NCBI GenBank assembly: GCA_014763515.1
Contig: JACXVH010000009.1
Span: 1 to 16,118, forward strand
Reading direction: 5' to 3'
Origin: Flavobacteriaceae bacterium
Lineage (GTDB): Bacteria; Bacteroidota; Bacteroidia; Flavobacteriales; Flavobacteriaceae
Length of the DNA stretch: 16,118 nucleotides
Shown: in pieces, positions 8,167 through 15,141 of the stretch
How the letters are laid out: every line of letters starts with the position of its first letter
How positions within the stretch are numbered: position 1 is the first letter of the stretch
Translations under genes and position numbers: made by a program
Notes under the pieces: model-generated
Told to the model about the DNA's origin: nothing
The model's input: the letters and a program-made list of their open reading frames with translations, nothing else
Databases searched by the model: none

Positions 8167-8176
8167 AGTTATAAAT

Positions 8177-8509
8177 TTAAAGTTGATTTTTAAGTTCTAT
8201 TAATTGTGATTTAATTGTTTCTAATTTTCTAATGATTTCAAATTTGTCTAAAGTTTTTTTCTGATTTTCTTTTAAATGTGTTTTAGCACCTTCTAAAGTA
8301 AAACCACGTTCTTTAACCAAATGATAAATTAATTGAAGATTTTTTACATCTTCGGGTGTAAATTTTCGATTTCCTTTTGCGTTTTTTTTGGGTTTTAAAA
8401 TGTCAAATTCTTTTTCCCAAAAACGTATTAGCGATGCATTTACATTAAATGCAGTTGAAATTTCTCCTATACTGTAGTATAATTTTCCTTCTGGTAAGTC
8501 TAAATGCAT
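8177..8509 (-). CDS. MerR family transcriptional regulator, short form
   Basis: A 110-residue DNA-binding protein. The MerR helix-turn-helix and wing occupy residues 9-80: YYSIGEISTAFNVNASLIRFWEKEF, then GNRKFTPEDVKNLQLIYHLV and ERGFTLEGAKTHL. The remainder is a Lys/Gln-rich helix (about 84-110), probably the dimerising coiled coil. There is no C-terminal effector domain and no Cys cluster, so a metal or drug ligand cannot be assigned. The start codon overlaps the stop of the M23 peptidase gene by one base (TAATG at 8507-8511), meaning the two are coupled. That pairing hints at a role in envelope or growth control rather than metal response, but the target is unknown. The family call is firm. 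Confidence 0.92.
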   Translation of the reverse strand: MHLDLPEGKLYYSIGEISTAFNVNASLIRFWEKEFDILKPKKNAKGNRKFTPEDVKNLQLIYHLVKERGFTLEGAKTHLKENQKKTLDKFEIIRKLETIKSQLIELKNQL

Positions 8510-9486
8510 TAGTCTAAAGATTGATTTTCTTGGTTGGCAAGTTTTGAAATGGCTACATATTCTTCTGCCGAAATACTTCCATAATAGAAATTTATCGGAT
8601 TTACTTTTTCTCCGTTTTTTATTACTTCATAATGCAAATGAGGTGCTTCGCTTCGGCCTGTACTTCCTACATAACCTATAATGTCACCACGTTTTACTTT
8701 TTGTCCTTTTCTACAATTGTATTTGCTTAAATGCGCATAAAGTGTCACATAACCATAACCATGATTAATTTCAATATGATTTCCATAGCCCGACAATGAA
8801 TTATCTGCTTTTAAAACTACCCCATCTCCTGTTGCATAAATTGGCGTTCCAGTTTTTGCAGTAAAATCCATTCCATAGTGAAATTTTCTAACTTTTGTAA
8901 AAGGATCGCTTCTATAACCATAACCCGAAGCCATTCGTTTTAAATCTTCATTTTTAACAGGCTGTATTGCCGGAATTGCAGCTAAAAGTTTTTCTTTCTG
9001 TTTTCCTAATTCCACTATTTCATTTAACGATTTAGACTGAATAGCTAATTCTTTCATCAATCGGTCTACTTTTTTAGAGGTATTAATTACCAATTCAGAA
9101 TTATTAAAACCTTCTAAATCTTTATATCTATTAACACCACCAAAACCTGATTTTCGCTCTTCTTCAGAAATAGGTGATGTGTTAAAGTAAATTCTGTAAA
9201 TATTGTTATCCCTTTCTTCAATTGCTGTTAAAGCTTCATCCATAACTTCAACTTTTTTATTTAAAAGTTGGTAGTTAATTTTCATGTTTTCTAATTCACT
9301 TGTTAAAATTTTATCTTTTGGAGTTTCAAAATAAGGAGTATTAATAAGCGCTACCAAACATAAAAAACCAAATAATGCTGAAGAAAGTAAAAAAAGCACT
9401 ACATAGGCAAACTTCTTACGTCGTTTCGTTTCAATTTTTCGATAGGCTAAATTTTCAGAATCGTAATAATATTTTACCTTAGACAT
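8509..9486 (-). CDS. M23 family (LytM-type) metallopeptidase, membrane-anchored
   Basis: A 325-residue cell-wall peptidase or its close relative. A basic stretch (KRRKK, 21-25) precedes one TM helix (about 26-48), giving a type II anchor with the rest in the periplasm. Residues 57-100 and 131-170 are helical, coiled-coil-like segments. The M23 domain covers about 185-300: GYGYRSDPFTK, HYGMDF (zinc ligands H203 and D207), GNHIEINHGYGYVTLYAHL and APHLHYEV (H283, H285). All expected zinc and catalytic residues are present, so it is predicted to be active on peptidoglycan cross-links. It is the first gene of the minus-strand operon and divergent from alaS. I choose the ATG at 9486 because it leaves a natural basic N-terminus before the anchor. 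Confidence 0.93.
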   Translation of the reverse strand: MSKVKYYYDSENLAYRKIETKRRKKFAYVVLFLLSSALFGFLCLVALINTPYFETPKDKILTSELENMKINYQLLNKKVEVMDEALTAIEERDNNIYRIYFNTSPISEEERKSGFGGVNRYKDLEGFNNSELVINTSKKVDRLMKELAIQSKSLNEIVELGKQKEKLLAAIPAIQPVKNEDLKRMASGYGYRSDPFTKVRKFHYGMDFTAKTGTPIYATGDGVVLKADNSLSGYGNHIEINHGYGYVTLYAHLSKYNCRKGQKVKRGDIIGYVGSTGRSEAPHLHYEVIKNGEKVNPINFYYGSISAEEYVAISKLANQENQSLD

Positions 9487-9499
9487 GTTCTAATTTTAC

Positions 9500-9507
9500 T
9501 ATTTTTG
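9500..9507 (+). promoter_or_regulatory. Candidate -7 element for alaS
   Basis: TATTTTTG fits TAnnTTTG on the plus strand, 130 bases before the alaS ATG. It would give a leader of about 120 bases with no recognisable riboswitch or long hairpin. It is a weak prediction, since AT-rich spacers give such matches by chance. Confidence 0.35.
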
Positions 9508-9536
9508 CAAAAATTTTGTTATAATACTTATACGAA

Positions 9537-9544
9537 CAAATTTA
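9537..9544 (-). promoter_or_regulatory. Candidate -7 element for the M23 peptidase operon
   Basis: On the minus strand this reads TAAATTTG, a TAnnTTTG match 50 bases before the M23 gene's ATG. It would drive the M23-MerR-LemA-TPM-TPM operon and face away from alaS, so the two divergent promoters would overlap. No clear -33 element is seen. Confidence 0.35.
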
Positions 9545-9637
9545 AGAAATGTTTCATTCTGAAACTATTTTTTAATGAAATTGGGAAATATTTTATAAAA
9601 CAAGGTTTTGAAAAAAATTAATAAACAAAGATTATAG

Positions 9638-12286
9638 ATGAAATCACAAGATATTCGCAAGTCGTTTTTACAGTTCTTTGAAAGTAAGGGTCACTTAATT
9701 GTGCCTTCAGCACCTATTGTGTTAAAGGATGATCCAACATTAATGTTCAATAACTCGGGTATGGCTCAATTTAAAGAGTTTTTCTTAGGTAACGGAACTC
9801 CAAAAAGTAAAAGAATAGCCGATACGCAAAAATGTCTTCGTGTTTCGGGAAAACACAATGATTTAGAAGATGTAGGTTTTGATACGTACCACCACACCAT
9901 GTTTGAAATGCTTGGCAACTGGTCTTTTGGTGATTATTTCAAGAAAGAAGCATTGGCTTGGGCTTGGGAATTTTTAACCGAAGTATTGAAGTTAGACAAA
10001 GACCGTTTGTATGTTTCTGTTTTTGAAGGAAATCCAGCGGAGAACGTTCCGTTTGACCAAGAAGCATTTGATATTTGGAAACAATACGTTTCAGAAGACC
10101 GAATTATTTTAGGAAATAAAAAAGATAACTTTTGGGAAATGGGCGAACAAGGTCCGTGTGGTCCTTGTTCAGAAATTCATATCGATTTAAGAACTGACGC
10201 TGAAAGAAATGCAGTTTCGGGAAGAGATTTAGTAAATGCTGACCACCCGCAAGTAGTGGAAATTTGGAACAATGTATTTATGGAATTCAACCGTAAAGCG
10301 GATGGTTCGTTAGAAAAATTACCAGCACAACACGTGGATACCGGAATGGGATTTGAACGTTTGTGTATGGCAATGCAAAACGTAACTTCAAATTATGATA
10401 CGGATGTTTTCACTCCGCTTATCGCTAAAGTTGAAGAAATTACAGGATTAAAATATACACCAAATAATGTCATCCTGAGCGGAGTCGAAGGGTCAGAAGA
10501 ACAAAACAAAACCAACATTGCGATTCGTGTAATTGTAGACCACGTTCGTGCGGTAGCTTTTGCTATTGCTGATGGACAATTGCCTTCGAATACAGGTGCT
10601 GGTTATGTAATTCGTAGAATTTTACGTCGTGCGATTCGTTACGGATTTACGTTTTTAGGAACGAAAGAACCTTTCATCAATAAATTGGTTGAAGTTTTAG
10701 CAAATCAAATGGGCGAATTTTTCCCAGAGATTAAATCGCAACAACAATTGGTTACCAATGTAATTCGAGAAGAAGAAGCGTCTTTCTTAAGAACTTTAGA
10801 GCAAGGATTACAATTATTAGACAAAGTAGTTGCTGAAACTTCAGGAAAAGAAGTTTCGGGTGAAAAAGTATTCGAATTGTACGATACATTTGGTTTCCCG
10901 AAAGATTTAACAGCATTAATTTTAAAAGAAAAAGGATATTCGTTTAATGAAAGCGAATTTGAAACTGAATTACAAAAACAAAAAGCGCGTTCTCGTGCGG
11001 CTTCTGAAGTTTCTACCGATGACTGGAATGTTTTAATCGAAGGAAATGTGGAAACATTCGTTGGGTACGACCAAACGGAGAATAACGTTAAAATCACTAG
11101 AATTCGTAAAGTAGATTCTAAAAAAGATGGTATTTTATACCAAATTGTTTTAGATAATACGCCGTTCTATCCAGAAGGTGGTGGACAAGTTGGCGATAAA
11201 GGAACATTAGTTTCGGCAAATGAAACTATCGAAATCATTGACACTAAAAAAGAAAACAACTTAATACTACATTTCGCAAAACAACTTCCTGAAAACGTGG
11301 AAGCTGAATTTGTAGCGAAAGTAAATACTGATCTAAGAACTTCGACTTCTAAAAATCACTCGGCTACGCATTTGATGCACTTGGCTTTGAGAAGTATTTT
11401 AGGAACACATGTTGAGCAAAAAGGTTCATTGGTTAATCCAAATTACTTACGTTTCGACTTTTCGCATTTTTCTAAAGTTACCGATGAAGAATTACGTCAA
11501 GTAGAAGCAAGTGTGAATCAACAAATTGAAGCACAATTACAATTGGTAGAACACAGAAACATTCCAATTAAAGAAGCTTTAGACAAAGGAGCGATGGCTT
11601 TGTTTGGAGAGAAATATGGTGATACTGTTCGTATGATTGAATTTGGAGAGAGTAAAGAATTATGTGGTGGAATTCACGTGAAAAACACCGCTGATATTTG
11701 GCATTTCAAAATTGTTTCAGAAGGAGCTGTTGCTGCTGGAATTCGCCGTATTGAGGCAATTACTGGCGATGCAGTGAAAGATTTCTATAAAAATCAAGAA
11801 GACACTTTTGCAGAAATCAAAGAAGTATTGAAAAACCCACAAGATGTAATGAAATCAATAGTTTCGTTACAAGATGAAAATGCGAAATTAAAGAAACAAG
11901 TAGAACAATTATTAAAAGATAAAGCAAAAAATTTAAAAGGAGAATTAGCTTCTCAAATTCAAAATTTAAATGGAGTTGATTTCTTAGCAGTTCAAGTAGA
12001 TTTAGATGCCAATGGTGCAAAAGATTTAACATACGAACTCGGGAATAATAAGGATAACTTATTTTTGGTTTTAGCTACAGTAAATGAAGATAAGCCTATG
12101 CTAACATGTTATATTTCTAAAGAATTAGTAGCAAGTAGAGGTTTAAATGCTGGGCAAGTGGTGCGCGAATTAGGAAAATATATTCAAGGCGGTGGTGGCG
12201 GACAGCCATTTTTTGCGACTGCTGGAGGTAAAAATGTTGATGGAATTAAGGAAGCATTAGAAAAAGCAATCCAATTTATAAAATGA
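9638..12286 (+). CDS. alaS: Alanyl-tRNA synthetase
   Basis: Cytoplasmic enzyme charging tRNA-Ala with alanine and hydrolysing mischarged Ser/Gly-tRNA. At 882 residues it is full length. The class II catalytic core is at 1-240 (FFESKGHLIVPSAPIV, NNSGMAQFK, TMFEMLGNWSFGDY, QGPCGPCSEIH, HVDTGMGFERL). The tRNA-recognition helical part follows (IRVIVDHVRAVAFAIADGQL, GYVIRRILRRAIRYG). The editing domain has the zinc ligands H574 and H578 (HSATH), C676 and H680 (CGGIH). The C-terminal domain ends with GGGGGQPFFATAGG at 851-864. All key motifs are intact. One oddity: residues 278-286 (VILSGVEGS) are encoded by a dispersed-repeat-like sequence in frame, using codons unlike the rest of the gene (see the repeat at 10468-10490). 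A strong terminator follows directly. Confidence 0.98.
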   Translation: MKSQDIRKSFLQFFESKGHLIVPSAPIVLKDDPTLMFNNSGMAQFKEFFLGNGTPKSKRIADTQKCLRVSGKHNDLEDVGFDTYHHTMFEMLGNWSFGDYFKKEALAWAWEFLTEVLKLDKDRLYVSVFEGNPAENVPFDQEAFDIWKQYVSEDRIILGNKKDNFWEMGEQGPCGPCSEIHIDLRTDAERNAVSGRDLVNADHPQVVEIWNNVFMEFNRKADGSLEKLPAQHVDTGMGFERLCMAMQNVTSNYDTDVFTPLIAKVEEITGLKYTPNNVILSGVEGSEEQNKTNIAIRVIVDHVRAVAFAIADGQLPSNTGAGYVIRRILRRAIRYGFTFLGTKEPFINKLVEVLANQMGEFFPEIKSQQQLVTNVIREEEASFLRTLEQGLQLLDKVVAETSGKEVSGEKVFELYDTFGFPKDLTALILKEKGYSFNESEFETELQKQKARSRAASEVSTDDWNVLIEGNVETFVGYDQTENNVKITRIRKVDSKKDGILYQIVLDNTPFYPEGGGQVGDKGTLVSANETIEIIDTKKENNLILHFAKQLPENVEAEFVAKVNTDLRTSTSKNHSATHLMHLALRSILGTHVEQKGSLVNPNYLRFDFSHFSKVTDEELRQVEASVNQQIEAQLQLVEHRNIPIKEALDKGAMALFGEKYGDTVRMIEFGESKELCGGIHVKNTADIWHFKIVSEGAVAAGIRRIEAITGDAVKDFYKNQEDTFAEIKEVLKNPQDVMKSIVSLQDENAKLKKQVEQLLKDKAKNLKGELASQIQNLNGVDFLAVQVDLDANGAKDLTYELGNNKDNLFLVLATVNEDKPMLTCYISKELVASRGLNAGQVVRELGKYIQGGGGGQPFFATAGGKNVDGIKEALEKAIQFIK
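10468..10490 (-). repeat. Dispersed-repeat-like element inserted in frame in alaS
   Basis: On the minus strand the 23 bases begin CTTCGACTCCGCTCAG and end GGATGACA. I recall this as a short repeat seen in many copies, mostly between genes, in Bacteroidota genomes; that recollection cannot be verified here. On the plus strand it encodes residues 278-286 of AlaRS (VILSGVEGS) with GTC, ATC, CTG, AGC, GTC and GGG codons, which are out of character for this AT-rich gene. It shares the blocks CTTCGAC, GCTCAG and TGACA, in order, with the element at 13901-13922. Confidence 0.65.
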
Positions 12287-12295
12287 TTAATTGAG

Positions 12296-12323
12296 ACGGG
12301 AATTTAAAATTCCCGTTTTTTTT
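12296..12323 (+). terminator. Rho-independent terminator of alaS
   Basis: Stem ACGGGAAT (12296-12303) pairs with ATTCCCGT (12309-12316) around loop TTAAA, followed by a run of eight Ts. It begins 9 bases after the alaS stop. Confidence 0.92.
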
Positions 12324-12359
12324 GTTTTAATTTGTAAAAAAAACAACTTTTTATAAATT

Positions 12360-12794
12360 ATGAAAAAATATTTTTTTCTATTATTTATTTCTTGTTTTTT
12401 TATTTCTTGTTCAAGTGACGATTCTAATTCAGGAATTACAAAACAGAATTTACTTGGGAAATGGGAAATAATTGGAGGAACAGTAAACGGAAATAGTTTT
12501 GAGTTTTATGAGCATGATTGTACTGATAGAAAAGATTTTCAGGAGTTTTTTGATAATGGAAGTCTTACTTTTAATAGATATGATTATTCTTGTAATTTGG
12601 TTGAAGTTGAACCATCATTATGGGAATTACAGGGAAATCAATTAACAATCTCAAATACAAATTTTGATCCTTCAATATATGAATATATTTATATAGTTGA
12701 GAAACTAACAACTACAGAATTAATTCTAAAACAAGCAATTCAAACTAACGAAGGAACGTACGTTTATTGTACAACATTTTCAAAGTATAATTAA
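12360..12794 (+). CDS. Lipocalin-like lipoprotein
   Basis: A 144-residue lipoprotein. The signal peptide MKKYFFLLFISCFFISC ends at C17, and the following SSDDS is the acidic surface-export-type signal known from Flavobacterium and Capnocytophaga lipoproteins, so the mature protein may sit on the outer face of the outer membrane. The body fits the small Bacteroidota lipocalin-like families: LLGKWEIIGGTVNG (31-44), a central strand with FFDNGSLTFNRY, then LWELQGNQLTI and a closing ELILKQ strand. Such proteins are beta-barrels or half-barrels of unknown ligand. Two Cys pairs (C54, C78 and a late C138) could form a disulfide. It lies after the alaS terminator and 9 bases before the next gene's start, so the two lipoproteins are probably co-transcribed. 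Confidence 0.8.
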   Translation: MKKYFFLLFISCFFISCSSDDSNSGITKQNLLGKWEIIGGTVNGNSFEFYEHDCTDRKDFQEFFDNGSLTFNRYDYSCNLVEVEPSLWELQGNQLTISNTNFDPSIYEYIYIVEKLTTTELILKQAIQTNEGTYVYCTTFSKYN

Positions 12795-12803
12795 TTAATA
12801 AAA

Positions 12804-13383
12804 ATGAAAAAAACGTTACTATTAGCTACTACCATTTTGGTTTTATTTTTTTTTATCATGTTCTAGTGATGATGAAAATAATGCAGGAATTTTGGTAAAG
12901 AAAATTGTATCAGAAGGGAGCGAATTTGTTTATTCCTATAATGGAAATAAAATTTTAAAAGCCACTATTTTTGGGCAGCACGTAGATTACTCATATTCTG
13001 GAGATTTAATTGCGAGCGTCAAAAGGTTTGATTCTTTTAATTCTATAACTTTTGAGACAAATTATACTTATGGAAATAATAATTTAGTACAAGAAATTAC
13101 TTTTGATTATGTGGATGGAATTATAATAAAAGTGGAATTTACTTTTGACAATCATAATAACCCTTTTAAAAATGTTGTTGGTTTTTCAAAAATATTTTCC
13201 TCAACATCAGAAAATGAATTTTACAGAAATATTATATCTAGAAAAGTCTTTGATGAAAATAATATTTTAGTTCAAAGTTATGAAAATGAATATTCTTATA
13301 ATCAAAATGAATATCCCGAAACCAGAACCACTTTTTTTAATGGCTCAACTTCAATAGAAACAACATCACAATTTTATTATTAA
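12804..13383 (+). pseudogene. Lipoprotein with YD-repeat-like body, interrupted by +1 frameshift in a T9 tract
   Basis: The ATG at 12804 begins a lipoprotein signal (MKKTLLLATTILVLFF) that runs into TAG at 12864-12866. Removing one T from the nine Ts at 12846-12854 restores a perfect lipobox and export signal (FLSCSSDDENN, Cys at residue 19) and joins it, in frame, to the long downstream frame ending at 13383. The body (SYNGNKILKATIFGQHVDYSYS, ETNYTYGNNNLVQEITFDY, YENEYSYNQNEYPETRTTFF) consists of repeated short beta-hairpin motifs resembling YD/RHS-like repeats of Bacteroidota surface lipoproteins. A start at the TTG at 12892 would give a protein without any export signal, so I think the true gene begins at 12804. 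It may be a pseudogene, a phase-variable gene, rescued by slippage, or a homopolymer sequencing error. Confidence 0.8.
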
Positions 13384-13404
13384 GAAATGTTTTCATATAT
13401 AATC

Positions 13405-13442
13405 AAAACCCGATAATTTTTAATTATCGGGTTTTCTTTTTT
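13405..13442 (+). terminator. Rho-independent terminator
   Basis: A perfect 14-bp stem AAAACCCGATAATT (13405-13418) against AATTATCGGGTTTT (13422-13435), loop TTT, with a T-rich tail to 13442. It closes the two-lipoprotein unit. Confidence 0.92.
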
Positions 13443-13447
13443 ATCAC

Positions 13448-13455
13448 TATTTTTG
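13448..13455 (+). promoter_or_regulatory. Candidate -7 element for the GSCFA gene
   Basis: TATTTTTG matches TAnnTTTG just after the preceding terminator and 49 bases before the ATG at 13505. Position after a terminator makes a fresh promoter likely; no -33 element is apparent. Confidence 0.4.
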
Positions 13456-13463
13456 AAGTTATA

Positions 13464-13498
13464 ATTGACTCATTGTCACATTGCCTAATTGACACATT
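13464..13498. repeat. 8-bp degenerate tandem repeat
   Basis: Four imperfect 8-base units, ATTGACTC, ATTGTCAC, ATTGCCTA and ATTGACAC, plus a partial ATT. They occupy most of the leader between the putative promoter and the GSCFA start codon, so they would be transcribed as 5' UTR. Confidence 0.6.
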
Positions 13499-13504
13499 TA
13501 AACA

Positions 13505-14476
13505 ATGAACTTTAGAACCCAAATACCAATTAATAAAAGTGATTTCCCAATAGATTATCATTCAAAAATTTTGTTATTGGGTTCTTGTTTTTCAGAGAAT
13601 ATTGGTAAAAAATTTCAGTATTATAAATTTCAAGCAACAATAAATCCTTTCGGAATTATTTTTAATGCAGTTTCTTTAGAAAAGTTGATTAAAAGAGTAG
13701 TTGAAAAAAACTATTTCATTGAAAAAGATATTTTTTTTCACAACGATTTGTGGCATTGTTATGAAGTGCATTCAAAACTATCAAATTTGAATAAAGATGA
13801 ATTTTTAGATAATTTAAATCAAATAATAGACTTAACGAATAAACAAATAAACAACTTAACCCATTGCTTAATAACATTAGGTACAAGTTGGGTATATAGA
13901 CTTCGACAAGCTCAGTCTGACAATTGTAGCATTATTGCTAATTGCCATAAAGTTCCTCAAAAAGAATTTACAAAAGAACTACTTTCAACACAACAAATAC
14001 AAGAAAGCTTACAAAATATAGTTTCACTAATTCAATCTATAAATCCCCATGTGAAATTTGTGTTTACAGTTTCGCCTGTTCGACATACAAAAGATGGTTT
14101 TTTCGAAAATAATGTGAGTAAAGGAAATTTGTTTTCTGCATTGCACAATTCTTTCGACTTTCAACTTTCGACTTTCGGTTATTTTCCAAGCTATGAAATC
14201 GTAATGGATGAACTTCGTGGTTATCGTTTTTTTGAAGCCGATATGTTACATCCTAATCAGCAAGCAGTAGATTATATCTGGGAAAAGTTTTCACAAAGTT
14301 ATTTCCATTCGGAAACCATTGCTGTAATGAAACAAGTTGAAGAGATCCAAAAAGGTTTGGAACATCGACCATCTAATCCCGATGCTGAAGCGCATCAAAA
14401 GTTTTTAAAAAATCTTCAAAACAAAATACAAAACCTTCAAATTTCATTGCCTCAATTGTCTTTTGAATCAAAATAA
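13505..14476 (+). CDS. GSCFA domain-containing protein
   Basis: A 323-residue protein of the GSCFA family, named for its conserved Gly-Ser-Cys-Phe-Ala motif; here the motif reads LLLGSCFSENIG at 23-34. Other conserved pieces are NPFGIIFNAVS (47-57), LITLGTSWVYR (122-132), ANCHKVPQKEF (145-155), FTVSPVRHTKDGF, YFPSYEIVMDELR and DMLHPNQQAVDYIWEKF. The family has an SGNH-hydrolase-like layout (nucleophile block early, D-x-x-H-type block late: DMLHP), which suggests esterase-type chemistry, but no substrate is known. There is no signal peptide. Two regions look foreign: residues 133-142 (LRQAQSDNCS), encoded mostly by a dispersed-repeat-like sequence, and residues 216-225, encoded by a heptamer tandem repeat; both sit where I would expect variable loops. 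The reading frame is intact despite both. Confidence 0.9.
   Translation: MNFRTQIPINKSDFPIDYHSKILLLGSCFSENIGKKFQYYKFQATINPFGIIFNAVSLEKLIKRVVEKNYFIEKDIFFHNDLWHCYEVHSKLSNLNKDEFLDNLNQIIDLTNKQINNLTHCLITLGTSWVYRLRQAQSDNCSIIANCHKVPQKEFTKELLSTQQIQESLQNIVSLIQSINPHVKFVFTVSPVRHTKDGFFENNVSKGNLFSALHNSFDFQLSTFGYFPSYEIVMDELRGYRFFEADMLHPNQQAVDYIWEKFSQSYFHSETIAVMKQVEEIQKGLEHRPSNPDAEAHQKFLKNLQNKIQNLQISLPQLSFESK
13901..13922 (+). repeat. Dispersed-repeat-like element inserted in frame in the GSCFA gene
   Basis: A 22-base sequence beginning CTTCGACAAGCTCAG and ending TCTGACA. It shares the blocks CTTCGAC, GCTCAG and TGACA, in the same order, with the minus-strand reading of 10468-10490 in alaS. It encodes LRQAQSD (from residue 133), directly after the conserved GTSWVYR stretch. 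As with the alaS copy, I recall this as a common Bacteroidota repeat but cannot verify it here. Confidence 0.65.
14151..14178 (+). repeat. Coding heptamer tandem repeat (4 x 7 bp)
   Basis: CTTTCGA, CTTTCAA, CTTTCGA, CTTTCGG in direct tandem, inside the GSCFA gene (residues about 216-225). A 7-base unit is not a multiple of three, so gain or loss of one copy would shift the frame. Confidence 0.75.
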
Positions 14477-14495
14477 GGCAATTGCCTTATTTTTT
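14471..14495 (+). terminator. Terminator overlapping the GSCFA stop codon
   Basis: A perfect 22-base palindrome (14471-14492): stem AAATAAGG pairs with CCTTATTT around CAATTG, followed by Ts to 14495. The TAA stop (14474-14476) lies inside the left arm. Confidence 0.82.
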
Positions 14496-14553
14496 CATGA
14501 TTTAATTTAAACAAATTTTGTGATACTGAAAAGTTTAACAAAATCTATAAATT

Positions 14554-15084
14554 ATGAAAAAAATTCAAAACATTGGGATTACTTTATTATTGGCATTATC
14601 GGTATCAATAATTTCTTGTTCAAAAGATGATGATGGCGGTTCTGGAGGTAATGCTGCATCTGGAACAATAACTGCTAAAGTTAATGGAACAAGGCTAACA
14701 TCTACAGAAATGTTAACAGTAGGTACAAAAGTTAATAATGGTACCGGCACTTTTGCTTTGACTCTTCAAGGAACAAACATGGATGGTAAAGGATTTCAAA
14801 TTACTTTAAATGCTGTTGATGGAGAAGGAACTTATGAAATAGGAGGAAGTGCTTTGGTTTACAATGTTGTTAGCTATATTGAAGGTAATGCAACAAGTCC
14901 TATGGACACACAAACTTGGACTGCACCTTATGATGACAATTCGGCTCGAGGTGAGGTAAAAATATCAACTTTAACAGATTCTAAAGCTGTTGGAACTTTT
15001 GAATTTACTTGTAAAAACCCTAATGACAGTTCTATAAAGAACATTACAGAAGGTTCTTTCAACGTAGATATTACCACTTATTAA
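14554..15084 (+). CDS. DUF6252-like lipoprotein
   Basis: A 176-residue lipoprotein. The signal peptide ends at C22 (VSIISC), followed by SKDDDGGSGG, an acidic surface-export-type signal and flexible linker. The mature body is all beta: ITAKVNGTRLTSTEML (38-53), FALTLQGTNMDGKGFQITL, GEGTYEIGG, YDDNSARGEVKISTLTDS, VGTFEFTCKNP and the closing ITEGSFNVDI. This pattern ('tAkvnG', 'G.F.F', 'iteGsFnv') matches the Bacteroidota DUF6252-type lipoproteins, which have no established function. It begins 77 bases after the GSCFA stop, past that gene's terminator, so it has its own promoter or depends on readthrough. It leads a run of exported small proteins on this strand. Confidence 0.78.
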   Translation: MKKIQNIGITLLLALSVSIISCSKDDDGGSGGNAASGTITAKVNGTRLTSTEMLTVGTKVNNGTGTFALTLQGTNMDGKGFQITLNAVDGEGTYEIGGSALVYNVVSYIEGNATSPMDTQTWTAPYDDNSARGEVKISTLTDSKAVGTFEFTCKNPNDSSIKNITEGSFNVDITTY

Positions 15085-15141
15085 TATTTTTAAATAAAGC
15101 CGATTACCTTAAAATTATAAAAACCTATAAACTTATACATT

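Noticed and set aside
7913..8203. Plus-strand open frame opposite LemA
   Set aside because: Overlaps the conserved LemA helical domain; no independent evidence.
9508..9637. Possible T-box or other tRNA-sensing leader before alaS
   Set aside because: No T-box core sequence, specifier loop or terminator/antiterminator pair is visible, and T-boxes are not typical of Bacteroidota.
10705..12032. Two antisense open frames in alaS (10705-11097 and 11817-12032)
   Set aside because: Both are mirror frames of conserved AlaRS sequence; the second is a Leu/His low-complexity artefact of the coiled-coil codons.
14565..14750. Antisense open frame in the DUF6252-like gene
   Set aside because: Contained in a lipoprotein gene with a clear signal peptide and lipobox.
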